A DNA stretch of 14,766 nucleotides from an uncultured Nocardioides sp. (GCF_946885725.1 NZ_CAMPGZ010000098.1:1-14766); one strand, 5' to 3'; shown: positions 1 through 8,944, counted from the first letter of the stretch. Notes: generated by a model not told the origin, from the sequence alone. Translations and numbers: made by a program.

Positions 1-405
1 CTAGTCCTCGTCGAAGGTGTTGATCATGAACTGGGCGGCGTGCGTGACGTAGTCCCAGAACTGTGCGTCCAGCTCCGGGGGCAGCGCGACCGCGTCGAGG
101 CCGGCCCGGAAGTGCATCAGCCAGTGGTCGCGCGCCTTCGGCGTCACCTTGAACGGGGCGTGCCGCATGCGCAGCCGGGGGTGGCCGCGGCGCTCGGAGT
201 ACGTCGTGGGGCCGCCCCAGTACTGCACCAGGAACAGCGTGAACCGCTCCGTCGCCGGGCCGAGGTCCTCCTCGGGGTACAGCGGACGGAGGACCTCGTC
301 GGTCGCGACCCCCTCGTAGAACTTCTCGACGATCGTGGCGATCGTGTCGTAGCCACCGATCTGGTCGTAGAAGGTGTCGCCCTGCTCACCTGTCGAAGCA
401 CTCAC
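1..405 (-). CDS. glbO: Group II truncated hemoglobin (trHbO)
   Basis: Small cytoplasmic heme protein of 134 aa, close to the usual 125-135 aa. Group II truncated hemoglobins bind O2 tightly and are linked to O2/NO/peroxide chemistry. Residues matching M. tuberculosis GlbO are visible: Tyr30 (B10), Tyr43 (CD1, in PLYPEED), His82 (proximal F8 heme ligand, in RMRHAPF) and Trp95 (G8, in DHWL). The conserved stretch QYWGGPTTYSE is at 61-71. I chose the GTG at 405 over the longer open frame (to 660) because the family begins about 12 residues before the FYDQIGG motif, and because a GACAAT box ends 6 nt before this GTG, which suggests a leaderless transcript. The gene is divergent from osmC, 94 bp away. 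The stop codon is at the window edge (1-3), so the gene is complete. Confidence 0.95.
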   Translation of the reverse strand: MSASTGEQGDTFYDQIGGYDTIATIVEKFYEGVATDEVLRPLYPEEDLGPATERFTLFLVQYWGGPTTYSERRGHPRLRMRHAPFKVTPKARDHWLMHFRAGLDAVALPPELDAQFWDYVTHAAQFMINTFDED

Positions 406-411
406 TTGTCT

Positions 412-417
412 ATTGTC
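412..417 (-). promoter_or_regulatory. -10 box of glbO (leaderless)
   Basis: Reading leftward, GACAAT occupies 417-412 and is followed by 6 nt and then the GTG start at 405. This spacing puts the transcript start at or next to the start codon. There is no clear -35 hexamer and no Shine-Dalgarno sequence. The call rests on spacing and on the same arrangement at several other genes here. Confidence 0.45.
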
Positions 418-499
418 CCGGACCCGGCAAGGCTCGGGGTTGGTAACCCCCAATGGACACCTCCGGGCACCCCGGAGCCCCCGACGCGAAGGAGCATCG

Positions 500-928
500 A
501 TGGCCGCCACCCGCACTGCCAACGCCCACTGGGAAGGCACCCTCTTCGAGGGTTCCGGCCGCGTCAGCCTGGACTCGTCGGGCCTCGGCGCGTTCGACGT
601 CTCGTGGCCAGCGCGCACCGACGAGGCGGCGAACGGGCGGACCAGCCCGGAGGAGCTCATCGCCGCGGCGCACTCGGCCTGCTACAACATGGCGCTGTCG
701 AACGTGCTGGCCAAGGCCGGGACGCCGCCGCAGGCGCTCGACACCCGTGCCGACGTCACGTTCGAGCCGGGCAAGGGCATCACCGGGTCGCACCTGACCG
801 TGCGGGCCTCGATCGAGGGCATCGACGCGGACGAGTTCGCCAAGCACGCCGAGGACGCCAAGGCCAACTGCCCGGTGTCGCAGGCGCTGGCCGGCACCAC
901 GATCACGCTGGACGCCTCGCTGGCCTGA
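500..928 (+). CDS. OsmC/Ohr-family hydroperoxide reductase
   Basis: OsmC-family thiol peroxidase of 142 aa (family norm about 140), cytoplasmic, reducing organic hydroperoxides. The two catalytic cysteines of the family are present in their usual contexts: one in HSACYNMALS and one in ANCPVSQAL. The N-terminal region (HWEGTLFEGSGRVSLDSSG) and SPEELIAAAHSAC match the OsmC subfamily (YhfA/OsmC) better than Ohr. The start ATG at 500 is preceded by AAGGAG at 489-494 with 5 nt spacing; upstream in-frame codons lack such a site. It is divergent from glbO, so a shared oxidative-stress control region is plausible but not shown. A strong terminator follows 16 nt after the stop. Confidence 0.93.
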   Translation: MAATRTANAHWEGTLFEGSGRVSLDSSGLGAFDVSWPARTDEAANGRTSPEELIAAAHSACYNMALSNVLAKAGTPPQALDTRADVTFEPGKGITGSHLTVRASIEGIDADEFAKHAEDAKANCPVSQALAGTTITLDASLA

Positions 929-944
929 GCCTCTCAGCGCGAAA

Positions 945-973
945 GGAGCCCCGGACGAGGTGTCCGGGGCTCC
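945..973. terminator. Bidirectional intrinsic terminator (osmC / mscS)
   Basis: Perfect 12-bp stem: GGAGCCCCGGAC (945-956), 5-nt loop, GTCCGGGGCTCC (962-973). The plus-strand tail is CTTGTGT and the minus-strand tail is TTTCG, so both tails are moderately U-rich. It sits between two converging genes, 16 nt after the osmC stop and 26 nt beyond the mscS stop on the other strand. Confidence 0.88.
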
Positions 974-999
974 CTTGTGTCAGGGGCGACAGCGTGGCG

Positions 1000-2079
1000 T
1001 CAGGACCCGGTGGAGGTCGGCTGGGAGCTCGCCTGGGAGTCGGGATGCTGGGAGTCGGGATGCTGGGAGTCGGGATGCTGGGAGTCGGGGTGGCTCGGGT
1101 GGTCCCGGTGGATGATCACGCGGGCCGGGCGGGCCAGCTCGATGCCGAGGTGGTCGAAGCGCGCCTTGATGCGCTCGCGCATCTCCCGCGCCACGCCCCA
1201 CTGCTCGAGCGGGGCGGTCTTGAGTGTGACCCGCACGGTGATCCAGTCGGGCGTCATCTCCTGGATGCCCCAGACCTCGGGCTCCTCGATGATCACCTTG
1301 CGGAAGTCCTCGTCCTCCCACACCTCGTGGGCGACGTCCTTGAGGACCTGCTGGACGTAGTAGAGGTCCTGCTCGTGCGAGACGGGTACGTCGACGACCG
1401 TGCGCGCCCAGTTCTGGCTCTGGTTGCCGACGCGCATGATCTCGCCGTTGCGGACGTACCAGACCGTGCCCTCCACGTCGCGCAGCCGGGTGACCCGCAG
1501 GCCGACCGCCTCCACGGTGCCGACGGCCTCGCCGAGGTCGACGGCGTCGCCGACGCCGTACTGGTCCTCGATGATCATGAAGATGCCGGACAGGAAGTCG
1601 CTGACCAGGCTCTGCGCGCCGAAGCCGAGCGCGACACCGACGATTCCGGCGCTCGCGATCAGCGGACCCACCGCCACGCCGACCTCGGCCAGCGCCGTGA
1701 TGCCGGCGATCGTGAAGATCACGATCGACGCGATGCTCTTGAGCAGCGACCCCATCGTCTGGGCGCGCTGCACGCGACGGCCGGCGACGACGGCCGCGGT
1801 GTGCTCCTGCGCGACGCTCTTCTTGTGCTTCAGCACCGGCGTGGGCAGGCCCTCGGCCGCCCGCGTCGTGACCCGGTCGATCATCCGGTGCAGGAACCAC
1901 CGCGCGACGAACGCGATGAGGACGATGAGGAGCACCGAGAAGGGCTTCGCGATCAGCCAGTCGGAGGCCGCGGCGAGCCATTCGTTGTCGGTCACCTTCA
2001 GCACCCCGCGGCACAGGGCGTCGTCCTTCTGGCAGGCGTCGGAGACGGACTGCCAGAGCGACAGCGACGGGTTGCTCAT
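1000..2079 (-). CDS. MscS-family small-conductance mechanosensitive channel
   Basis: Inner-membrane channel protein of 359 aa that would release solutes on hypo-osmotic shock. Likely membrane segments are at about 46-64 (FSVLLIVLIAFVARWF), 112-131 (LLKSIASIVIFTIAGITAL) and 136-171, the last being the pore helix with the Gly/Ala-rich pattern AGIVGVALGFGAQSLVSDF. Next comes the MscS beta domain with QYGVGDAVDLGEAVGTVEAVGLRVTR-type sequence, then the cytoplasmic alpha/beta domain. The N-terminus holds two cysteines (16, 23) before the first membrane segment. The C-terminus (330-349) is four copies of HPDSQ and then a Ser/Gln/Thr tail, which is not a family feature. The ATG at 2079 lies 8 nt after a TACTGT -10 box, so the transcript is probably leaderless. 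The gene converges on osmC. Confidence 0.9.
   Translation of the reverse strand: MSNPSLSLWQSVSDACQKDDALCRGVLKVTDNEWLAAASDWLIAKPFSVLLIVLIAFVARWFLHRMIDRVTTRAAEGLPTPVLKHKKSVAQEHTAAVVAGRRVQRAQTMGSLLKSIASIVIFTIAGITALAEVGVAVGPLIASAGIVGVALGFGAQSLVSDFLSGIFMIIEDQYGVGDAVDLGEAVGTVEAVGLRVTRLRDVEGTVWYVRNGEIMRVGNQSQNWARTVVDVPVSHEQDLYYVQQVLKDVAHEVWEDEDFRKVIIEEPEVWGIQEMTPDWITVRVTLKTAPLEQWGVAREMRERIKARFDHLGIELARPARVIIHRDHPSHPDSQHPDSQHPDSQHPDSQASSQPTSTGS
1033..1092. repeat. 15-bp tandem repeat, four units, inside the channel gene
   Basis: Unit CTGGGAGTCGGGATG at 1033-1047, 1048-1062 and 1063-1077 is identical three times. A fourth copy at 1078-1092 has one change (A to G, silent). Read on the minus strand each unit encodes HPDSQ, so copy-number change would alter protein length without a frameshift. 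Confidence 0.95.
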
Positions 2080-2087
2080 GAGCGCCG

Positions 2088-2117
2088 ACAGTAGCCAGAG
2101 GCCGTCGACCGGCTCAA
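2088..2117 (-). promoter_or_regulatory. Promoter of the mscS-family gene
   Basis: On the minus strand there is a TTGAGC -35 (2117-2112), an 18-nt spacer and a TACTGT -10 (2093-2088), with the ATG 8 nt further on at 2079. It overlaps the oppositely directed promoter at 2105-2134. Confidence 0.6.
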
Positions 2118-2134
2118 ACTCGGTTGGCTAGGCT
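2105..2134 (+). promoter_or_regulatory. Promoter of the small membrane protein / DUF5130 operon
   Basis: TCGACC (2105-2110), an 18-nt spacer, then TAGGCT (2129-2134), followed 7 nt later by the GTG start at 2142. There is no ribosome-binding site, as expected for a leaderless message. Confidence 0.55.
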
Positions 2135-2141
2135 GAGGCCC

Positions 2142-2519
2142 GTGACGACGCCTCGCAAAACCACCCTTTCCCGCTGGTCGCAGCGCCTTCTGGTCCTGCT
2201 GCCGGCCGTTGCTGTGACAGTGCTCACGGCGCCGGCGAACGCCGCTGTTCCAGACCAGTGGGAGGCGCCGCCGCCGGTCTCGCCGCTGGACTTCCTGCTG
2301 GTGCTGGTGATCATCCCCGGCGCGCTGTTCGCGGTGATCTTCCTGCTGGCGTCGCTCGGGAGCATGGTGCGCAGCCACACCAGCTACCAGCCCGGCCTCG
2401 CCTGGCGCAGCGAGCCGGAGTGGTTCGGCGGCCCGCGCGGCGGCCTGGAGAAGGTCGACCAGCAGTCGCAGACCGAGGTCTCCGCCACCGAGCAAGGAGG
2501 CGCAAGTGGCCGGTGGTGA
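2142..2519 (+). CDS. Small exported/membrane protein, unknown function
   Basis: I do not recognise a named family. The 125-aa product has a basic N-terminus (R5, K6, R11, R15), a hydrophobic stretch at 16-30 and an A-N-A signal-peptidase-like site near residue 34. A second hydrophobic segment at about 50-72 is followed by a polar tail of about 50 residues. It may therefore be a type I membrane protein with a cytoplasmic tail, or it may span the membrane twice if the first segment is not cleaved. The GTG at 2142 was preferred to the TTG at 2124 because the TAGGCT box ends 7 nt before it; the TTG would lie upstream of the -10. Its last 14 bases overlap the next gene (DUF5130), so the two are translationally coupled and probably act together. 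Confidence 0.75.
   Translation: MTTPRKTTLSRWSQRLLVLLPAVAVTVLTAPANAAVPDQWEAPPPVSPLDFLLVLVIIPGALFAVIFLLASLGSMVRSHTSYQPGLAWRSEPEWFGGPRGGLEKVDQQSQTEVSATEQGGASGRW
2494..2500 (+). promoter_or_regulatory. Ribosome-binding site of the DUF5130 gene
   Basis: AAGGAGG, 5 nt before the GTG at 2506 and lying inside the preceding reading frame. It decides the start and supports coupled translation. Confidence 0.8.
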
Positions 2520-2889
2520 GGCGTTCACCGCGTCGCAGCGTCACCAGATCGACAAGGCCATCCGCGACGCGGAGCAGATGAGCCGCTACGAGTTCTCGGT
2601 GTACGTCGGCGCGTCCGAGGGCGAGACCCGGCCGTTCGCGGAGCGGCTGCACGCCGCACTCGCCGCGCCCGACCGGTCCGTGCTGGTCCTGGTCGACCCG
2701 GCCGCCCGCATCGTCGAGGTGGTCACCGGGCGTGAGGCCCGTCGCGACCTCGACGACGCAGAGGTGAAGCTCGCCGTGCTTGCGATGCAGTCGGCCTTCG
2801 CCGCGGGCGACCTGGTCGGCGGCATCGTCGCCGGCGTGCACCAGCTCGCCGAGCACGCCCGCCGGCCGATGCTCAAGCACCAGGACTGA
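2506..2889 (+). CDS. DUF5130 family protein
   Basis: The 127-aa soluble protein matches the actinobacterial DUF5130 family, which resembles TPM-domain proteins; no biochemical role is established that I know of. Family-like stretches are SRYEFSVYVG (25-34), PFAERLHAAL, a VLVLVDPAARIVEVVTG core strand pair, and AFAAGDLVGGIVAGVHQLAEHA near the end. No signal peptide or membrane segment is seen. The start GTG has a strong site (AAGGAGG) and overlaps the upstream membrane-protein gene by 14 bp, so the membrane protein is the likely partner or anchor. It converges on pepN, with a REP-like element between. Confidence 0.85.
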   Translation: MAGGEAFTASQRHQIDKAIRDAEQMSRYEFSVYVGASEGETRPFAERLHAALAAPDRSVLVLVDPAARIVEVVTGREARRDLDDAEVKLAVLAMQSAFAAGDLVGGIVAGVHQLAEHARRPMLKHQD

Positions 2890-2954
2890 CCCTCCGGCGC
2901 GCCTCAGCCGCTCGCCGTACGGCCAACCGGTGAGGCGTCTCGCCGACTCACCGA

Positions 2955-3012
2955 TTGGTCACAAACCGCAGGTTCTGCTGCCGGGATCTTGCGGTTGGGG
3001 ACCAAACCGCAA
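2955..3012. repeat. REP-like mosaic of inverted repeats
   Basis: The left arm TTGGTCACAAACCGCAG (2955-2971) pairs with TTGCGGTTGGGGACCAA (2989-3005), with 14 of 17 positions complementary. The right arm also pairs with a third, overlapping half-site: TTGCGGTT (2989-2996) and AACCGCAA (3005-3012) form a perfect 8-bp stem with an 8-nt loop. The core AAACCGCA thus occurs twice forward and once reversed, allowing alternative hairpins. It sits between two converging genes (stops at 2889 and 3040) and could act as a terminator, but it has no T-tract. The architecture resembles bacterial REP/BIME elements; no transposase is nearby. Confidence 0.7.
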
Positions 3013-3039
3013 CGCCCCGCGCCAGCGGTCGCAGACGAG

Positions 3040-5622
<2,583 letters not shown>

Positions 5623-5661
5623 GTGCGCATCCTGACACCCGGACCGGGGAATAACCGAATC

Positions 5662-5690
5662 GAGACAGTTTGTATATCTGTTGGTAGATA
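5662..5690 (+). promoter_or_regulatory. Candidate sigma-A-type promoter of mrx2
   Basis: GAGACA (5662-5667, four of six matches to TTGACA), a 17-nt spacer and TAGATA (5685-5690). This is about 100 nt before the ATG, so the mRNA would have a leader with an RBS, unlike many neighbours. GGGAAT at 5647 and GTT at 5668 resemble a SigH/SigR promoter but are too close together (15 nt). Confidence 0.4.
5675..5690. promoter_or_regulatory. Small AT-rich dyad, possible operator
   Basis: TATCT (5675-5679), 6 nt, AGATA (5686-5690) is a perfect 5-bp inverted repeat. It is flanked by a second dyad, TGTAT (5671-5675) and ATACA (5688-5692). It overlaps the candidate -10 box of mrx2 in the pepN/mrx2 divergent region and is markedly AT-rich for this DNA. 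A repressor site is a reasonable guess; no cognate regulator is in the window. Confidence 0.4.
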
Positions 5691-5788
5691 CAGCCGTGTG
5701 GACCGCGGCCAACCGGGGCATTCCGCTCCGGATCCGACGGTCCGCGCACGGCATCCGCAGCACACCGCACCCACAGGAGCAGCGCACC

Positions 5789-6451
5789 ATGCCCGAGACG
5801 CCCGAGACCCTCGACAGCTTGGCCCCCTCCGATCACGCGGCCGACAGCGACCGCACGGCTGTCGACTTCTGGTTCGACCCGCTGTGCCCCTGGGCCTGGA
5901 TCACCTCCCGGTGGCTGCTGGAGGTCGCGAAGGTGCGCCGGATCGCGCCGTCGTTCCACGTGATGAGCCTGGCCTACCTCAACCAGGACAAGGACATCTC
6001 CGACGAGTACCGCAAGATGCTCGAGCCGGCCTGGGGCCCGGTCCGGGTCTGCATCGCCGCCGCCCAGGCGGAGGGCGACGAGATCCTGCTGCCGCTCTAC
6101 ACCGCGCTCGGCGAGCGGATCCACCTGCAGGGCCGGGAGATCGACCGGCAGCTCATCGAGGAGGCCCTCGCCGAGGTCGGACTGCCGACGTCGCTGGCCG
6201 AGGCGATGGACTCCACCGAGTACGACGACGACCTGAAGAAGTCGCATCACGCCGGCATGGACCAGGTCGGCACGGACGTCGGCACCCCGGTCATCTCCGT
6301 CGAGGGCACGGCGTTCTTCGGCCCGGTCGTCACTCCCGCGCCGAAGGGCGAGGCCGCCGGCAAGCTGTGGGACGGCGTCCTGCTTGTCGCCTCCACACCC
6401 GGCTTCTTCGAGCTCAAGCGCACCCGCGACAAGGGCCCCGACTTCTCCTGA
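5789..6451 (+). CDS. mrx2: Mycothiol-dependent DsbA-like reductase (Rv2466c/Mrx2 type)
   Basis: Thioredoxin-fold protein of the DsbA/FrnE group, 220 aa. Similarity to M. tuberculosis Rv2466c (mycoredoxin-2, mycothiol-dependent nitroreductase) is evident by eye: DFWFDPLCPWxWITSRW, FHVMSLAxLN, AWGPVRV, KSHHAGMD-VG-DVGTP, AFFGPV and FELKRTR. The active-site motif is Cys33-Pro-Trp-Ala36: the resolving cysteine seen in Rv2466c (CPWC) is alanine here, so any thiol chemistry must be monothiol, probably using mycothiol. The N-terminus has about 23 extra acidic, Ser/Pro-rich residues. The ATG at 5789 has AGGAG (5775-5779) 9 nt upstream. It is divergent from pepN. In mycobacteria rpiB follows directly; here rpiB is 5 kb away. 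Confidence 0.88.
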   Translation: MPETPETLDSLAPSDHAADSDRTAVDFWFDPLCPWAWITSRWLLEVAKVRRIAPSFHVMSLAYLNQDKDISDEYRKMLEPAWGPVRVCIAAAQAEGDEILLPLYTALGERIHLQGREIDRQLIEEALAEVGLPTSLAEAMDSTEYDDDLKKSHHAGMDQVGTDVGTPVISVEGTAFFGPVVTPAPKGEAAGKLWDGVLLVASTPGFFELKRTRDKGPDFS

Positions 6452-6483
6452 CTCTTCTCTGGAGAGCACCCCGGTGACGGGTC

Positions 6484-6489
6484 TAACGT
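6484..6489 (+). promoter_or_regulatory. -10 box of the TIGR03086 gene (leaderless)
   Basis: TAACGT, 6 nt before the GTG at 6496; no Shine-Dalgarno sequence is present. It is the main reason for choosing that GTG. Confidence 0.55.
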
Positions 6490-6495
6490 GAACGT

Positions 6496-7032
6496 GTGAC
6501 CACCATGACCCACGACGCTGTCCGGGTGCTCTCGCACGCGCTCGACCAGACCGGGGACGTGCTCGCGGAGGTGCACCGCGACCAGCTGCGCCGGCCGACG
6601 CCCTGCTCCGACTGGACGGGGCAGCAGCTCGTCGACCACCTGGTCGTCACGCCCCGGCGGTTCCTGCAGATGATGAACGGCGAGAAGGTCGACTGGGACA
6701 CCCCGCCGCCGCGCGTCACCCAGGACTGGGCCGGCGCGTTCCGGGTGGCCGCCGACGACCTGATCCACGCTTGGCACCGCAAGCCCGACGAGGAGACCGC
6801 GAGCGCCGACTGGCAGTCGGCGGAGCTGGCCGTCCACACGTGGGACCTGTGCCGGGCGATCGGCCGGTCCACCGACGACCTCGACCCCGAGGTGGCCGAG
6901 CGCGGCCTGGCGTTCATGCGGGCGAGCCTCACCGAGGACAACCGCGGCCAGGCGTTCGGTCCCGAGCAGCCGGCACCGGAGGGCGCGTCGCCGTACGACC
7001 GGATCGCCGCGTTCGCCGGCCGCACCGTGTGA
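6496..7032 (+). CDS. TIGR03086-family metal-binding protein (DinB / maleylpyruvate-isomerase fold)
   Basis: Cytoplasmic four-helix-bundle protein of 178 aa from the DinB-like superfamily, many members of which are mycothiol-dependent transferases; the substrate is unknown. Family marks are RPTPCSDWTGQQLVDHL (33-49, His48 a likely metal ligand), SAELAVHTWDLCRAIG (His114 and Asp117) and the C-terminal QAFGPEQPAPEGASPYDRIAAFAGR. Conserved C37 precedes the SDW. The start is GTG 6496, with a TAACGT box 6 nt upstream; an ATG three codons later is the alternative. It lies 44 bp after mrx2, with its own promoter. The proximity of two proteins from mycothiol-linked families is suggestive but not proof of a shared pathway. 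Confidence 0.85.
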   Translation: MTTMTHDAVRVLSHALDQTGDVLAEVHRDQLRRPTPCSDWTGQQLVDHLVVTPRRFLQMMNGEKVDWDTPPPRVTQDWAGAFRVAADDLIHAWHRKPDEETASADWQSAELAVHTWDLCRAIGRSTDDLDPEVAERGLAFMRASLTEDNRGQAFGPEQPAPEGASPYDRIAAFAGRTV

Positions 7033-7053
7033 CGGGCGTCCCGCGGGAGACGA

Positions 7054-7077
7054 CCGCGCCATAACCCGATGGCGCGG
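7054..7077. promoter_or_regulatory. Perfect dyad over the metG promoter (operator or terminator)
   Basis: CCGCGCCAT (7054-7062), 6-nt loop, ATGGCGCGG (7069-7077): a perfect 9-bp inverted repeat. It starts 21 nt after the TIGR03086 stop, so it could be that gene's terminator, but CTCACTAG follows instead of a T-run. It covers the expected -35 position of metG and ends 5 nt before its -10 box, so an operator is equally likely. Confidence 0.6.
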
Positions 7078-7082
7078 CTCAC

Positions 7083-7088
7083 TAGGGT
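7083..7088 (+). promoter_or_regulatory. -10 box of metG (leaderless)
   Basis: TAGGGT followed by 6 nt and the ATG at 7095. With no leader, T-box or attenuator control of this synthetase is excluded if this is the main promoter. Confidence 0.6.
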
Positions 7089-7094
7089 TGTGCC

Positions 7095-8897
7095 ATGAGC
7101 AGAGTCCTGTCCGCCGTCGCCTGGCCGTACGCCAACGGCCCGCGCCACATCGGCCACGTGGCCGGGTTCGGCGTGCCCTCCGACGTGTTCAGCCGCTACA
7201 TGCGGATGGCCGGCCACGACGTGCTCATGGTCTCGGGCACCGACGAGCACGGCACACCGATCCTCGTCGCGGCCGACAAGGAAGGCGTCACCGCCCGCGA
7301 GCTGGCGGACAAGAACAACGCGGTGATCGTGCAGGACCTGGTCGACCTCGGCCTGTCCTACGACCTGTTCACGCGCACGACGACCGGCAACCACTACAAC
7401 GTGGTGCGCGAGATGTTCCGCACCGTGCACCGCAACGGCTACATGGTCGAGCAGACCACGCTGGCCGCGATCAGCCCGTCGACCGGCCGCACGCTGCCCG
7501 ACCGCTACATCGAGGGCACCTGCCCGATCTGCGGTTACGCCGAGGCCCGGGGCGACCAGTGCGACAACTGCGGCAACCAGCTCGACCCGACCGACCTCAA
7601 GGAGCCGCGCTCGCGGATCAACGGGGAGACCCCGGAGTTCGTCGAGACCCAGCACTTCTTCCTCGACCTGCCCGCGCTCGCCGGCGCGCTGAGGGAGTGG
7701 CTCGACGACCGTGAGGCGTCCGGCACCTGGCGGCCCAACGTCATCAAGTTCTCCAAGAACATCCTCGAGGACATCCGGCCGCGCGCGATGACCCGCGACA
7801 TCGACTGGGGCATCCCGGTGCCCGGCTGGGAGGACCAGCCGACCAAGCGGCTCTACGTCTGGTTCGACGCGGTGATCGGCTACCTCTCCGCCTCGATCGA
7901 GTGGGCCCGCCGCCTCGGCCAGCCCGAACGCTGGCGCGAGTGGTGGAACGACCCCGAGGCCCTGTCCTACTACTTCATGGGCAAGGACAACATCGTCTTC
8001 CACTCCCAGATCTGGCCAGCGGAGCTGCTGGCCTACGACGGCCGCGGCGACCGCGGCGGCGAGCCCGGCGTGTACGGCGCGCTCAACCTGCCCACCGAGG
8101 TGGTCTCCAGCGAGTTCCTGACGATGGAGGGCAAGCAGTTCTCGTCCTCGCGCGGGGTCGTGATCTTCGTCCACGACGTGCTCGCCCGCTACCAACCCGA
8201 CGCGCTGCGCTACTTCATCAGCGCGGCCGGGCCGGAGACCAGCGACAGCGACTTCACCTGGGCGGAGTTCGTGCAGCGCACCAACTCCGAGCTGGTCGCC
8301 GGCTGGGGCAACCTGGTCAACCGCACCGCGAACATGATCGCCAAGAACTTCGGCGAGGTGCCGCCCGCGGGCACGCTCGAGCCGGTCGACCAGGACGTGC
8401 TGGCCACGGTCGCGGCCGGGTTCGACAGCGTCGGCGAGCTCATCGGCAGGCACCGGCAGCGCGCCGCCATCGCCGAGGCGATGCGGGTGGTCGGTGAGGT
8501 CAACCGCTACCTCACCGCGACCGAGCCCTACAAGATGAAGGGCGAGGACCAGCGCGACCGCCTCGCGACGGTGCTGCACGTGGCCGCCCAGTGCGTCCTC
8601 GACTGCAACGTGCTGCTGGCGCCGTTCCTACCGCACTCCTCCAACAAGGTCTGGACGACGTTCGGCGGCGAGGGCGAGTTCATGCCGATGCCGCGCATCG
8701 AGCACGTCCAGGACCTCGACCCCGACGACGGGGCCGGGATCGACACCTACCCGATCATCACCGGCGAGTACTCCGGCACGCCGCGCTGGGAGCGCCGCCC
8801 GGTCCAGGTCGGCGCCAAGGTCGAGAAGCCCACGCCGATCTTCACCAAGCTCGACCCCTCGGTCGTCGACGAGGAGCTCGCGCGGCTCGGCAAGTGA
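7095..8897 (+). CDS. metG: Methionyl-tRNA synthetase
   Basis: Cytoplasmic class I aminoacyl-tRNA synthetase of 600 aa that charges initiator and elongator tRNA-Met. The HIGH motif is exact (His18-Ile-Gly-His21). The zinc knuckle is C143-x2-C146-x9-C156-x2-C159, and KFSKNIL lies near 217. The KMSKS loop is degenerate: GKQFSSSRG at 346-354, with Ser replacing the second Lys, which I believe occurs in other actinobacterial enzymes. The catalytic domain runs to about 370, followed by a helical anticodon-binding domain and a short tail; there is no EMAP-type C-terminal domain. The start ATG follows a TAGGGT box by 6 nt. Transcription may continue into the hydrolase gene 47 bp downstream. Confidence 0.97.
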   Translation: MSRVLSAVAWPYANGPRHIGHVAGFGVPSDVFSRYMRMAGHDVLMVSGTDEHGTPILVAADKEGVTARELADKNNAVIVQDLVDLGLSYDLFTRTTTGNHYNVVREMFRTVHRNGYMVEQTTLAAISPSTGRTLPDRYIEGTCPICGYAEARGDQCDNCGNQLDPTDLKEPRSRINGETPEFVETQHFFLDLPALAGALREWLDDREASGTWRPNVIKFSKNILEDIRPRAMTRDIDWGIPVPGWEDQPTKRLYVWFDAVIGYLSASIEWARRLGQPERWREWWNDPEALSYYFMGKDNIVFHSQIWPAELLAYDGRGDRGGEPGVYGALNLPTEVVSSEFLTMEGKQFSSSRGVVIFVHDVLARYQPDALRYFISAAGPETSDSDFTWAEFVQRTNSELVAGWGNLVNRTANMIAKNFGEVPPAGTLEPVDQDVLATVAAGFDSVGELIGRHRQRAAIAEAMRVVGEVNRYLTATEPYKMKGEDQRDRLATVLHVAAQCVLDCNVLLAPFLPHSSNKVWTTFGGEGEFMPMPRIEHVQDLDPDDGAGIDTYPIITGEYSGTPRWERRPVQVGAKVEKPTPIFTKLDPSVVDEELARLGK

Positions 8898-8901
8898 CTG
8901 C

Positions 8902-8928
8902 GCTGACCCTGGCTGACCCTGGCTGACC
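8902..8928. repeat. Short 10-bp tandem repeat in the metG-hydrolase gap
   Basis: GCTGACCCTG occurs at 8902-8911 and 8912-8921, with seven more bases of a third copy at 8922-8928. It sits between the metG stop and the RBS of the next gene and looks like a slippage product. Confidence 0.85.
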
Positions 8929-8944
8929 TGAACGGAGGGCTGAC

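Noticed and set aside
406..660. N-terminal extension of glbO by 85 residues
   Set aside because: It would read through the osmC start region and is unlike any globin; the GTG at 405 matches family length and a -10 box.
40..2094. Very long plus-strand open frame opposite glbO, through osmC and opposite mscS
   Set aside because: It crosses several recognised genes on both strands, has low-complexity Arg/Gly/Val-rich translation and no motif; it is a high-GC shadow.
5647..5670. SigH/SigR-type promoter (GGGAAT ... GTT) upstream of mrx2
   Set aside because: Attractive because Rv2466c is SigH-controlled in M. tuberculosis, but the spacing is 15 nt and the usual spacing is about 18. Kept only as a note.
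7033..7094. T-box or S-box leader for metG
   Set aside because: Only 62 nt are available, no conserved T-box sequence is present, and the -10 box leaves no leader.
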